The position numbers and the translations under genes were made by a program. The notes below the pieces were generated by a model. It worked only from the letters and a program-made list of their open reading frames with translations, ran no database searches and had not been told where the DNA came from. Shown here in pieces: positions 1 through 7,373 of a stretch of 23,964 bases of DNA (position 1 is its first letter; every line of letters starts with the position of its first letter). This stretch comes from Litorisediminicola beolgyonensis (GTDB taxonomy: Bacteria > Pseudomonadota > Alphaproteobacteria > Rhodobacterales > Rhodobacteraceae): contig NZ_JBHTMU010000052.1 in assembly GCF_042679605.1 (NCBI RefSeq), forward strand, positions 1 through 23,964. The letters are read 5' to 3'.

Positions 1-1279
1 CGACGCTCAGCATATGGGCCAGGCGGGGATGGAGCGGCAGGCGCGTCAGCGCGCGGCCATGGGGCGTGATCCGGTTCTCGCGATCGAGCGCGCCGAGCGC
101 GCGAAGGAGCGCCTGCGCCTCGGCATAGGCGCCGGGATTGGGCGCGGTCAGGAACGGCAGGTCACCGGGCCCGGCGCCCCAGGCGGCCAGTTCCAGCGCG
201 AGGCCCGCGAGATCGGCGGCCTCGATCTCGGCGGGCGGATGGCTGACGAGCGCGCCCTCCTCTCCCCGGGTCCAGAAGCGGAAGGCCACGCCGGGCGCGA
301 CGCGGCCCGCGCGGCCCGCGCGCTGGGTGGCCTCGGCGCGGGTGACGCGGTCAGTTACGAGCCGGGACATGCCCGAGCCCGGATCGAAGCGCGCGCGGCG
401 GGCGAGCCCGCCATCGACGACGACGCGGATGTCCTCGATGGTGAGCGAGGTCTCGGCGATGTTGGTGGCGAGGACGAGCTTGCGCCCCGAGGTCTCGGGC
501 CGGATCGCGGCGCGCTGCTCGGCGATGTCCATCGCTCCGAAGAGCGGCCGCAGATGGGTGGTCGCGGGGAGCGTCCCCTCGAGCCGGGCGGCCAGGCGGC
601 GGATCTCGCCCTCGCCCGGCAGGAAGACGAGGATGCCGCCCTGGGTCGCGTCATGGGCGGCGCGGACGAGATCGGCGAGACCGTCCTCGAACGTTTGGGT
701 CTTGGGGCGCGGACGGTCGAGCCAGCGGGTCTCGACCGGGAAGGCGCGGCCCTCCGCGGTGACGCGGGGGGCGTCCATGAGCGCGGCGAGCGGGCCCGCG
801 TCGAGGGTCGCCGACATCGGCAGGAGGATCAGGTCGTCGCGGAGCGCGCCCGCGATGTCGAGGCAGAGCGCGAGGCCCAGATCGGCATTGAGCGAGCGTT
901 CGTGAAACTCGTCGAAAAGGACGGCGGAGACGCCCTTGAGCTCGGGGTCGGATTGCAGGCGGCGGGTCAGGATGCCCTCGGTGACAACCTCGATCCGAGT
1001 GCGGGCGGAGACCTTCGCCTCGCCGCGCATCCGGTAGCCGACGGTGTCGCCCGGAGCCTCGCCCAGCGTCTCGGCCAGGCGCTCGGCGGCGGCGCGGGCG
1101 GCGAGGCGGCGCGGCTCGAGCATCAGGATGGTGCCGTCGCAGAGCCCGCTCTCGAGAAGCGCCAGCGGCACGCGGGTGGTCTTGCCCGCGCCGGGCGGCG
1201 CTTCGAGCACCGCGCGGCGATGGGCGCCCAGCGCCGCGAGAAGCTCGGGCAGCGCCGGGTCGATGGGCAAACCCGTCAT
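1..1279 (-). CDS. hrpB: ATP-dependent helicase HrpB (3' end outside window)
   Basis: This is an open minus-strand frame from an ATG at 1279 that runs off the window, giving about the first 426 residues of a protein that normally has about 800. The start is the one that gives the usual HrpB N-terminus (TGLPIDPALPELLAALGAH). Walker A is GAGKTT at residues 30-35 and the DEAH-type motif II is DEFHER at 123-128. Further on are an SATL motif III, then ATNIAETSLTI and QRAGRAGR (motifs V and VI), so the whole RecA-like helicase core is present. DEFH rather than DEAH is typical of HrpB. The family is a DExH-box helicase, linked to mRNA processing in E. coli; its role in most bacteria is unclear. It lies 79 bp after argF on the same strand, with no clear Shine-Dalgarno sequence and two hairpins just upstream of the start. 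Confidence 0.93.
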   Translation of the reverse strand, partial: MTGLPIDPALPELLAALGAHRRAVLEAPPGAGKTTRVPLALLESGLCDGTILMLEPRRLAARAAAERLAETLGEAPGDTVGYRMRGEAKVSARTRIEVVTEGILTRRLQSDPELKGVSAVLFDEFHERSLNADLGLALCLDIAGALRDDLILLPMSATLDAGPLAALMDAPRVTAEGRAFPVETRWLDRPRPKTQTFEDGLADLVRAAHDATQGGILVFLPGEGEIRRLAARLEGTLPATTHLRPLFGAMDIAEQRAAIRPETSGRKLVLATNIAETSLTIEDIRVVVDGGLARRARFDPGSGMSRLVTDRVTRAEATQRAGRAGRVAPGVAFRFWTRGEEGALVSHPPAEIEAADLAGLALELAAWGAGPGDLPFLTAPNPGAYAEAQALLRALGALDRENRITPHGRALTRLPLHPRLAHMLSV

Positions 1280-1289
1280 CGGGCGGGAG

Positions 1290-1334
1290 GCGATATCCGA
1301 ACCGGATATCGCGCGAATTCCGGTTCGGAATTCG
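1290..1334. repeat. Two tandem perfect inverted repeats between argF and hrpB
   Basis: Repeat 1 (1290-1312) has 10-bp arms GCGATATCCG / CGGATATCGC around the loop AAC. Repeat 2 (1314-1334) has 9-bp arms CGAATTCCG / CGGAATTCG around GTT. The two cores are inverted copies of each other (TCCGAACCGGA and TCCGGTTCGGA). One base separates them, and repeat 1 ends 11 nt before the hrpB start codon. No T-run follows in either direction, so ordinary intrinsic termination is unlikely; mRNA processing or protein binding are options. Confidence 0.75.
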
Positions 1335-1358
1335 GCGGCGCAGCCGCGCGGGCTCGGC

Positions 1359-2285
1359 TCACCGTCCGAGGCACCAGCGCATCACCGCCTTCTGCGCATG
1401 CAGGCGGTTCTCGGCCTCGTCCCAGATCACCGATTGCGGCCCGTCCATCACCTCGGAGGTGACCTCCTCTTCGCGATGCGCGGGCAGGCAATGCATGAAG
1501 AGCGCGTCGGGCTTGGCGTGGCTCATCAGGCTCGCGTTCACCTGATAGGGCCTGAGCATGTTGTGGCGCCGCTCGCGGGCGGATTGCGCGTCATGCATCG
1601 ACACCCAGGTGTCGGTGATCACCAGATCCGCGCCCTCGACGGCCCGGACGGGATCGCGCTCGATGGTGATCTCGGCGCCCTTGGACTTGGCGAGCCCCAC
1701 GAACTCCATCTCCGGGTCCAGCTGCACGGGTCCGGTGAAGGTCAGATCGAAGCCCAACTGGCCCGCCGCGTGCAGCCAGGAGGCGCAGACATTGTTGCCG
1801 TCACCGGACCAGACCACCTTCTTGCCCTGGATCGGGCCGCGATATTCCTCGTAGGTCATCAGGTCGGCCATGATCTGGCAGGGATGGGTCCGGTCGGTCA
1901 GGCCGTTGATCACCGGCACGCTCGCGAACTCGGCCATCTCGGTCAGCACGCTTTCGTCGAAGGTGCGGATCATGATGAGATCCACGTAGCGCGACAGCAC
2001 CCGCGCGGTGTCGGCGATGGTCTCGCCGTGACCGAGCTGCATGTCGTTGCCCGAGAGCACCATGGTCTCGCCGCCCATCTGGCGGACGCCGACATCGAAG
2101 CTGACGCGGGTTCGGGTCGAGGGTTTCTCGAAGATCAGCGCGACCATGTGGCCGCTGAGCGGCTGCTCGGCGTCGGGCGTGGCCTTGGGCGCGCCGTTGC
2201 GGGCGGTCTTCATCGCATGGGCCTGGGCGAGGATCGCCCGGAGATCGTCGGGCGCGGTGGTGTGGATATCGAGGAAATGGTTCAT
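1359..2285 (-). CDS. argF: Ornithine carbamoyltransferase
   Basis: A 308-residue enzyme that makes citrulline from ornithine and carbamoyl phosphate in arginine synthesis; cytosolic trimer in this family. The carbamoyl-phosphate motif STRTR is at residues 56-60, HPCQ at 134-137, and the ornithine-side signature HCLPAHR at 265-271 includes the catalytic Cys266. Length is normal for the family. An in-frame ATG lies nine codons upstream (2312), but starting at MNHFLDI matches the family N-terminus. The gene follows argD on the same strand after 78 bp, so the two are probably co-transcribed from the promoter at 3709-3738. Confidence 0.96.
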   Translation of the reverse strand: MNHFLDIHTTAPDDLRAILAQAHAMKTARNGAPKATPDAEQPLSGHMVALIFEKPSTRTRVSFDVGVRQMGGETMVLSGNDMQLGHGETIADTARVLSRYVDLIMIRTFDESVLTEMAEFASVPVINGLTDRTHPCQIMADLMTYEEYRGPIQGKKVVWSGDGNNVCASWLHAAGQLGFDLTFTGPVQLDPEMEFVGLAKSKGAEITIERDPVRAVEGADLVITDTWVSMHDAQSARERRHNMLRPYQVNASLMSHAKPDALFMHCLPAHREEEVTSEVMDGPQSVIWDEAENRLHAQKAVMRWCLGR

Positions 2286-2363
2286 GTCAGGGGTCCGGTC
2301 TGCCTGCCGCACCGGGTCCTGCCATGGGCCCCGCTGCGTGGCGTATTTGGAAAAAGAAGAAGC

Positions 2364-3548
2364 TCAGGATTTGGTCTCGAGGGCCACCTTCGTCGCGGCA
2401 TGGGTGAGCCGGTCGATCGCGGTGTCGATCTCGGCATCGGTCAGGGTCAGGGGCGGCAGGAGGCGCACCACATTGTCGGCGGCGGGCACGGTCAGCACCT
2501 CGAAGCCGTAGCCTGCCTGCACCACGTCGGTATTGGGCGCGCGGCATTTGAGGCCGAGCATCAGCCCCTGCCCGCGGACCTCTTCGAAGACCTGCGGATG
2601 CAGGGCGACGAGCCCTTCGAGCTTCTGCCGGAAGCGGCCCGCGATGCGGTTGACGCGGTCGAGGAAGGCCTTGTCGGAGATGACCTCCATCACCGTGTTG
2701 CCGATGGCGCAGGCCAGCGGGTTGCCGCCATAGGTCGAGCCATGCGTGCCCGCGGTCATGCCCGAGGCGGCGCGTTCGGTGGCCAGCACCGCGCCCAGCG
2801 GGAAGCCGCCGCCGATCCCCTTGGCCACCATCATGATGTCCGGGGTCACCCCCGCCCATTCATGGGCGAAGAGCCGTCCGGTGCGGCCCATGCCGCACTG
2901 GACCTCGTCGAAGATCAGGAGGAGATCGTTCTCGTCGCAGAGCTTGCGCAGGCCCTTGAGGCACTGGTCGGGCACCGGGCGGATGCCGCCCTCGCCCTGC
3001 ACGGGCTCGATCAGGATCGCGCCGGTCGTGTCGGTGATCGCCGCGGTGAGCGCGTCGTGATCGCCCCAGGGCACCGAGGTGAAGCCCGGCAGGAGCGGCG
3101 CGAAGCCCTTGGTCATCTTCTCGGACCCGGCGGCGGCGATGCCCGCCGCGGAGCGGCCGTGGAAGCTGCCCGAGACCGTGATGATGTCGGTCTTGTGCGG
3201 CCGGTCCCGGTCGAACCAGAACTTGCGCGCCATCTTGACCGCGAGCTCGCAGGCCTCGGTGCCGGAATTGGTGAAGAAGACCGTGTCGGCGAAGGTCGCC
3301 TCGACCAGCCGTGCGGCCAGAGCCTCCTGCTCGGGGATGCGGTAGAGGTTGGAGACGTGCCAGAGCGTCTCGCCCTGCCGCTTGAGCGTCTCGACGAGCC
3401 GCGGATGGGCATGGCCGAGCGCGTTCACCGCGATGCCCGCGCCGAGATCGAGGAAGCGTCGGCCGTCGGCCTCGATCAGCCAGGCGCCTTCGCCCTTCAC
3501 GAAGGTCAGGGGCGCGCGATTGTAAGTCGGCAGAACGGCAGGGATCAT
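2364..3548 (-). CDS. argD: Acetylornithine aminotransferase
   Basis: A 394-residue class III PLP aminotransferase that converts N-acetylglutamate semialdehyde to N-acetylornithine; many homologues also act as succinyldiaminopimelate aminotransferase in lysine synthesis. Visible landmarks are NSGTEA at 94-99 (PLP phosphate), SFHGR at 128-132, the PLP-ring Asp in IFDEVQ (D214) and the Schiff-base lysine in MVAKGIGGGFP (K243). The start at 3548 is chosen because GGAG lies 6 nt upstream; in-frame ATGs at 3560, 3563 and 3602 lack this spacing. It is the first full gene of the argD-argF unit and sits behind a 154-nt leader that holds a short Arg-rich ORF and hairpins. Confidence 0.96.
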   Translation of the reverse strand: MIPAVLPTYNRAPLTFVKGEGAWLIEADGRRFLDLGAGIAVNALGHAHPRLVETLKRQGETLWHVSNLYRIPEQEALAARLVEATFADTVFFTNSGTEACELAVKMARKFWFDRDRPHKTDIITVSGSFHGRSAAGIAAAGSEKMTKGFAPLLPGFTSVPWGDHDALTAAITDTTGAILIEPVQGEGGIRPVPDQCLKGLRKLCDENDLLLIFDEVQCGMGRTGRLFAHEWAGVTPDIMMVAKGIGGGFPLGAVLATERAASGMTAGTHGSTYGGNPLACAIGNTVMEVISDKAFLDRVNRIAGRFRQKLEGLVALHPQVFEEVRGQGLMLGLKCRAPNTDVVQAGYGFEVLTVPAADNVVRLLPPLTLTDAEIDTAIDRLTHAATKVALETKS

Positions 3549-3567
3549 GACTGTCTCCATCATGGAA

Positions 3568-3594
3568 GCCCGATAGGTGCCAAGCGGCTCGGGC
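3568..3594 (-). promoter_or_regulatory. Hairpin just upstream of the argD ribosome binding site
   Basis: In the argD transcript, 6-bp arms GCCCGA / TCGGGC enclose a smaller GCC-GCTT-GGC stem. The structure ends 9 nt before the GGAG of argD. It is placed where it could act as the last element of an attenuator or modulate ribosome access. No U-run follows. Confidence 0.4.
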
Positions 3595-3640
3595 GGCGTC
3601 AAGTTGGGAGTGCGGACGAACGGATCGGGGCCCGGGCGCA

Positions 3641-3677
3641 GAGGCGCGCGGGCGGCGGCGGGAGGCTCAGGCGCCTC
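3641..3677 (-). promoter_or_regulatory. Mutually exclusive pairings after the Arg-rich leader ORF
   Basis: The leader segment GAGGCGC (3671-3677, codons 8-11 of the small ORF) can pair perfectly with GCGCCTC at 3641-3647. Its inner GAGGC can instead pair with the local GCCTC at 3662-3666, forming a hairpin whose loop contains the stop codon. The two pairings exclude each other and both involve the 3' end of the leader ORF, as in ribosome-controlled attenuators. Function is inference. Confidence 0.35.
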
Positions 3678-3702
3678 GTCGGATGCGGATCGCGGTCGTC
3701 AT
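3667..3702 (-). CDS. Putative Arg-rich leader peptide of argD-argF (11 aa)
   Basis: The ORF reads MTTAIRIRRGA and stops with TGA. Three of its eleven codons are Arg (CGC, CGA, CGA), two of them the less-used CGA. Its ATG lies exactly 6 nt after a TATAGC -10 box, so the predicted transcription start is the A of the ATG and the ORF would be translated leaderless. The leucine leader upstream of leuA in this window has the same geometry. The ORF ends 118 nt before argD and is followed by alternative RNA pairings, which suggests attenuation by arginine supply. I do not recall an established arginine leader with this sequence, and an ORF this short could occur by chance. Confidence 0.45.
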   Translation of the reverse strand: MTTAIRIRRGA

Positions 3703-3708
3703 GGCGCC

Positions 3709-3738
3709 GCTATACTCCGCGCGCGCCGCTCCTGGCAA
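3709..3738 (-). promoter_or_regulatory. Promoter for the argD-argF unit
   Basis: On the minus strand, TTGCCA (3733-3738, 5 of 6 match to TTGACA) and TATAGC (3709-3714, 4 of 6 to TATAAT) are separated by 18 bp. The predicted start of transcription is 3702, the A of the leader ATG. Confidence 0.55.
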
Positions 3739-3834
3739 GCCGTCATTGCGCGGCGGGGCATCGGGATAGAGCCATTCTGGACGCAAAGAAAATATGCGTG
3801 ATCGGGGCGAGTTATCTTTCCAGAGGTGGCCGGG

Positions 3835-4917
3835 ATGTCCTATCCAGTGTTCAGGGAAGAACAGCCATATGCGAGCAGACAGATGCAAGAGACCCGCAGC
3901 CACGGGCCCGATACGCCTACGACCCGAGACTGGGTCCGGACCCTTCTAGCCTATCGTGACCCCTCGCTCGGCCGTTCGCTCTTCGAGCTCGGCGTGACCG
4001 TGGGGCCGTTCCTGGCGCTCTGGGCGCTGTCCTGGTGGGCGCTCTCGGTCAGCTACCCGCTGACCGTGGCGCTGGCGCTCTGCAACGCGGGCTTTCTTCT
4101 GCGGCTCTTCTGCATCCAGCACGATTGCGGCCACGGCGCGTTCTTCGCCAGCCGCACGGCGAGCGACTGGCTGGGCCGGGTTCTCGGCGTGGTCACGCTG
4201 ACGCCCTACGATGTCTGGCGCCGCCAGCACGCGATCCATCACGGCAGCGCCGGCAATCTCTGCCGCCGGGGCATCGGCGACATCACCACGCTGACGGTGA
4301 CCGAATACGCCGCGCTCCCGCCGCACCGGAAGCTGCTCTACCGCGTCTACCGCAACCCGGTGGTGCTGTTCGGACTGGGGCCGGGCTGGCTCTTTCTGTT
4401 GCAGAACCGGGTGCCGGTGGGGCTGACCGACACCGCGCGCTACTGGGTGAGCGCGATGCTCACCAACGGCGCGATCCTCGCGATGCTCGCAGGTCTCTAC
4501 GCGGCCGGGGGCCTCGCGCCGATCCTTCTGATCTTCCTGCCCTCGACGCTTCTGGCGGCGACCGCGGGCATGTGGCTCTTCTACGTGCAGCACCAGTTCG
4601 AGGAGACCCATTGGGACCACGAGACCGACTGGCAGCTGCACGACGCGGCGCTGCATGGCAGTTCGCTTTACGTTCTGCCCCGCTGGCTGCAATGGCTGAG
4701 CGCCAATATCGGCATCCACCATGTCCACCACGTCAATTCCCGCATCCCCTTCTACCGGCTGCCCGAGGTGCTCCGCGATCACGCGGCGCTGGCCGGGATC
4801 AACCGGATGACCATCCGCGAGAGCCTCGCCACGGCGCGGCGGCATCTCTGGTGCGCCGACCGGCGGAAGCTTCTGACCTTCGCCGAAGCGCGGGTGGCGC
4901 TGGCGCAACTTGCCTGA
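3835..4917 (+). CDS. Membrane fatty acid desaturase
   Basis: A 360-residue integral membrane di-iron desaturase. The three histidine boxes are all present: HDCGH at 96-100, HAIHH at 132-136 and HHVHH at 295-299, in the spacing of the omega-6/delta-12 acyl-lipid desaturase family. Long hydrophobic stretches around residues 50-95 and 200-255 would form the membrane segments. The likely reaction is O2-dependent introduction of a cis double bond into acyl chains of membrane lipids; regiospecificity cannot be read from the sequence. Start at 3835 is preferred (AGAGG about 8 nt upstream); GTG at 3826 and ATG at 3883 are in-frame alternatives. It is a single gene, divergent from argD and followed by a terminator-like hairpin. 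Confidence 0.9.
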   Translation: MSYPVFREEQPYASRQMQETRSHGPDTPTTRDWVRTLLAYRDPSLGRSLFELGVTVGPFLALWALSWWALSVSYPLTVALALCNAGFLLRLFCIQHDCGHGAFFASRTASDWLGRVLGVVTLTPYDVWRRQHAIHHGSAGNLCRRGIGDITTLTVTEYAALPPHRKLLYRVYRNPVVLFGLGPGWLFLLQNRVPVGLTDTARYWVSAMLTNGAILAMLAGLYAAGGLAPILLIFLPSTLLAATAGMWLFYVQHQFEETHWDHETDWQLHDAALHGSSLYVLPRWLQWLSANIGIHHVHHVNSRIPFYRLPEVLRDHAALAGINRMTIRESLATARRHLWCADRRKLLTFAEARVALAQLA

Positions 4918-4926
4918 TCCGATGGG

Positions 4927-4948
4927 CGCGCCCTGGGTTGGGCGCGTT
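4927..4948 (+). terminator. Terminator-like hairpin after the desaturase gene
   Basis: Arms CGCGCCC (4927-4933) and GGGCGCG (4940-4946) pair perfectly around TGGGTT, followed by TTCATCT. It starts 10 nt after the stop codon. The T-tract is short, so efficiency is uncertain. Confidence 0.55.
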
Positions 4949-4999
4949 CATCTCACGGTCTGACCGGGTTTCGGACCGCGCGCTTGCAAGAAACGATGT

Positions 5000-5030
5000 C
5001 TCGCGGACCTGAGACTTTTCGGTCCGCGAG
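5000..5030. repeat. Perfect 10-bp inverted repeat
   Basis: Arms CTCGCGGACC (5000-5009) and GGTCCGCGAG (5021-5030) flank an 11-nt spacer containing TTTT. It lies between the desaturase terminator and the FNR-type promoter. A less perfect CGGTC/GACCG pairing sits just before it (about 4955-4978). It could be a second terminator or a protein binding site; no T-run follows the right arm. Confidence 0.6.
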
Positions 5031-5123
5031 GGGATGATCCGGACGATCTCCCGAGAGGTTCAGCACCCATATAAGCGCCGCACAGGATCGCCTGCTCCCC
5101 CCGTCCCTCTCACCTAAGCGCTC

Positions 5124-5165
5124 TTGATCTGGATCATGGGGCCCGGCGCGGCCTTGCGCTACGCA
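5124..5165 (+). promoter_or_regulatory. FNR/FnrL-type box and promoter of the 2TM gene
   Basis: TTGAT-CTGG-ATCAT at 5124-5137 matches the FNR/FnrL consensus TTGAT-N4-ATCAA at 9 of 10 positions. TACGCA at 5160-5165 is a possible -10, which would start transcription near 5172 and place the box centre at about -41.5, the classic activating position. This predicts induction at low oxygen. Confidence 0.65.
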
Positions 5166-5203
5166 TCTTCGACATTAATCGAACGGATCTGGAGGAGAGC
5201 GCG

Positions 5204-5494
5204 ATGACCGGACGCAGCGCATATGACCGGGCCAGGGGTCGTGCGGAGGGCAAGTACCGCTTCTACATCCATGCCGTGGTGTTCATCGCCGTGATCACTC
5301 TTCTGGTGATCTTCGACGCCCTCGCCTCGCCCGGGACGGGCTGGGTGATCTGGCCGATCCTCGGCTGGGGTCTCGCGCTGGCGCTGCACGGAGCGCGTGT
5401 GTTTCTCTTTGCCGACAAGGACACGATCGTCGATAGGATGACCGAGCAGGAGCTGCGCAACCGCGGTGGCGGGCGCGGCGAGACCCGGCGCTGA
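5204..5494 (+). CDS. Small 2TM-domain membrane protein
   Basis: A 96-residue protein with two hydrophobic segments, about residues 21-41 and 46-70, separated by a short Gly/Pro turn. The pattern RFYIHAVVF ... WPILGWGLALALHG is that of the 2TM domain family, found alone or fused to sensor kinases and transporters. N- and C-terminal tails are charged and probably cytosolic. The start is well supported by GGAGGAG 6-10 nt upstream. An FNR-type box 67 nt upstream suggests oxygen control. The molecular role of the family is not known. It is monocistronic by layout: the leucine leader promoter begins about 85 bp downstream. Confidence 0.85.
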   Translation: MTGRSAYDRARGRAEGKYRFYIHAVVFIAVITLLVIFDALASPGTGWVIWPILGWGLALALHGARVFLFADKDTIVDRMTEQELRNRGGGRGETRR

Positions 5495-5577
5495 GGCGTC
5501 CTCTCAAGCAGCCACACCACCCCAGAACCCGCGCCATAGACCCAAAGCCACGCTCCAGCGAAGATGCGTTTTCCGGG

Positions 5578-5607
5578 GTTCCACCCGCTCGACGGCTCGC
5601 CTATAGT
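5578..5607 (+). promoter_or_regulatory. Promoter of the leucine leader-leuA transcript
   Basis: TATAGT at 5602-5607 ends 6 nt before the leader ATG, which places the predicted transcription start on the A of that ATG (5614). The -35 region (GTTCCA at 5578-5583, 18-bp spacer) is a weak match. Geometry equals that of the argD leader promoter. Confidence 0.5.
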
Positions 5608-5613
5608 TCGCGC

Positions 5614-5697
5614 ATGTTGACCGAGGCTCATATCGTCCGCCCTGCCCGCGCTTGCGCGGCGGCGACGCTTGGCCTGCTTCTCCTTATCCGCCTCTGA
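5614..5697 (+). CDS. Leucine-rich leader peptide of leuA (27 aa)
   Basis: The 27-codon ORF ends in LGLLLLIRL followed by TGA: six of its last nine residues are leucine, encoded by CTG, CTT and CTC. It lies 84 nt upstream of leuA, and its stop codon falls inside the left arm of a strong stem-loop. This is the arrangement of a ribosome-dependent attenuator: stalling at the Leu codons when charged tRNA-Leu is scarce would change folding of the downstream RNA. The ATG coincides with the predicted transcription start, so translation would be leaderless. Leucine attenuators of this kind are established for proteobacterial leu/ilv operons; this assignment is by content and position. Confidence 0.8.
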   Translation: MLTEAHIVRPARACAAATLGLLLLIRL

Positions 5698-5724
5698 GCG
5701 GCGCCTCTCGGCGCGGCCGCTCAG
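5694..5724 (+). promoter_or_regulatory. Attenuator stem-loop between leader and leuA
   Basis: Arms CTGAGCGGC (5694-5702) and GCCGCTCAG (5716-5724) pair perfectly over 9 bp; inside, GCC-TCTC-GGC adds a further stem. The left arm includes the leader stop codon, so a ribosome finishing or stalling on the leader would disturb it. No U-run follows; termination may depend on Rho, or the stem may be one of several alternatives. Confidence 0.6.
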
Positions 5725-5781
5725 GGGAGACCGGGACGCGCCGACCCGAGACGAGAAGCACCTCAATCAGAGACAGATGAC

Positions 5782-7353
5782 ATGACCGACACGACCAAAG
5801 ACCGCGTGGTGATCTTCGACACCACCTTGCGCGACGGCGAGCAATCCCCCGGCGCGACCATGACCCATGCCGAGAAGCTTGAGATCGCGGAGCTTCTGGA
5901 CGACATGGGCGTCGACATCATCGAGGCCGGGTTCCCGATCGCCTCGGAAGGGGATTTCCGCGCCGTCTCGGAGATCGCCCAGCGCTCCAAGGACGCGGTG
6001 ATCTGCGGCCTCGCCCGTGCCAACCTGACCGATATCGACCGCTGCTGGGACGCGGTGCGCCATGCCGCGAAGCCCCGCATCCACACCTTCATCGGCACCT
6101 CGCCGCTGCACCGCGCCATCCCGAACCTGACCATGGACGAGATGGCCGAGCGCATCCAGGAGACGGTGAGCCACGCGCGCAATCTCTGCGACAACGTGCA
6201 GTGGTCGCCGATGGACGCGACGCGGACCGAGTGGGACTATCTCTGCCGGGTGGTCGAGATCGCGATCAAGGCGGGCGCCTCGACGATCAACATTCCCGAC
6301 ACGGTGGGCTACACCGCGCCGCGCGAGAGCGCCGACCTGATCCGGCGCCTGATCGAGACGGTGCCCGGTGCCGATGACGTGGTCTTCGCCACCCACTGCC
6401 ACAACGATCTCGGCATGGCGACGGCGAACGCCCTGGCGGCGGTCGAGGGCGGTGCGCGGCAGATCGAGTGCACGATCAACGGTCTCGGCGAGCGGGCGGG
6501 CAACACCGCGCTCGAAGAGGTGGTGATGGCGATGCGCGTGCGCGGCGACATCATGCCCTTCGAGACCAATATCGACACCCGCAAGATCATGCATATCTCG
6601 CGCCGGGTCGCGACCGTCTCGGGCTTCCAGGTGCAGCCCAACAAGGCCATAGTCGGCAAGAACGCTTTCGCCCACGAGTCCGGCATCCACCAGGACGGGA
6701 TGCTGAAGAACGCCGAGACCTTCGAGATCATGCGCCCCGAGGATGTGGGTCTCTCGGCCACCAACCTCGTCATGGGCAAGCATTCGGGCCGCGCGGCGCT
6801 GCGCGCCAAGCTCAAGGACCTGGGCGTCGAGGCCGGGGACAACCAGCTCAAGGATCTCTTCGTGCGGTTCAAGGAATTGGCCGACCGCAAGAAGGAGGTC
6901 TATGACGAGGACATCCTCGCGCTGGTCACCGCGACCACGACCGACGGCGCGGCGGAACGGCTGCAGGTGGTGAACCTCAAGGTCGTCTGCGGCACCGGCG
7001 GTCCGGCGACGGCGGAGCTGGAGATGGAGATCGACGGCGAGGAGCGCTCCGCCACCTGCCAGGGCGACGGCCCGGTGGACGCGACCTTCAAGGCGGTGCG
7101 CGAGCTGCATCCCAACAAGGCGCGGCTCCAGCTCTACCAGGTGAACGCGGTGACCGAGGGCACCGACGCGCAGGCCACGGTCAGCGTGCGGCTCGAAGAG
7201 GACGGCATGATCGCCACCGGCCAGTCGGCCGATACCGACACGGTGGTCGCCTCGGCCAAGGCCTATGTGAATGCGCTGAACCGCCTGCTCGTCCGGCGCG
7301 AGAAGACCGCCGGATCGGACGTCAAGGAGGTCAGCTACAAGGACGTGAGCTGA
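5782..7353 (+). CDS. leuA: 2-isopropylmalate synthase
   Basis: A 523-residue enzyme for the first committed step of leucine synthesis, condensing acetyl-CoA with 2-oxoisovalerate. The N-terminal TIM barrel opens with TTLRDGEQSPG (R17, D18 at the active site and metal), carries the divalent metal motif HCHND with H205 and H207, and has the GLGERAGN loop at about 235-242. The C-terminal third is the LeuA dimer/regulatory domain that usually gives leucine feedback inhibition. Length is normal for the long bacterial form. The ribosome binding site is weak. The gene sits behind a leucine leader and stem-loop and ends in a strong terminator, so it appears to be its own transcription unit without leuBCD. 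Confidence 0.97.
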   Translation: MTDTTKDRVVIFDTTLRDGEQSPGATMTHAEKLEIAELLDDMGVDIIEAGFPIASEGDFRAVSEIAQRSKDAVICGLARANLTDIDRCWDAVRHAAKPRIHTFIGTSPLHRAIPNLTMDEMAERIQETVSHARNLCDNVQWSPMDATRTEWDYLCRVVEIAIKAGASTINIPDTVGYTAPRESADLIRRLIETVPGADDVVFATHCHNDLGMATANALAAVEGGARQIECTINGLGERAGNTALEEVVMAMRVRGDIMPFETNIDTRKIMHISRRVATVSGFQVQPNKAIVGKNAFAHESGIHQDGMLKNAETFEIMRPEDVGLSATNLVMGKHSGRAALRAKLKDLGVEAGDNQLKDLFVRFKELADRKKEVYDEDILALVTATTTDGAAERLQVVNLKVVCGTGGPATAELEMEIDGEERSATCQGDGPVDATFKAVRELHPNKARLQLYQVNAVTEGTDAQATVSVRLEEDGMIATGQSADTDTVVASAKAYVNALNRLLVRREKTAGSDVKEVSYKDVS

Positions 7354-7373
7354 CCCATCACTGAGACCGTTGG

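Noticed and set aside
3750..3834. Promoter for the desaturase gene
   Set aside because: Several A/T-rich hexamers are present (near 3791 and 3812) but none has a -35 at acceptable spacing.
1044..3959. Plus-strand open frame of 971 codons
   Set aside because: It is antisense to hrpB, argF and argD, has no recognisable domain, and long antisense frames are expected in high-GC DNA.
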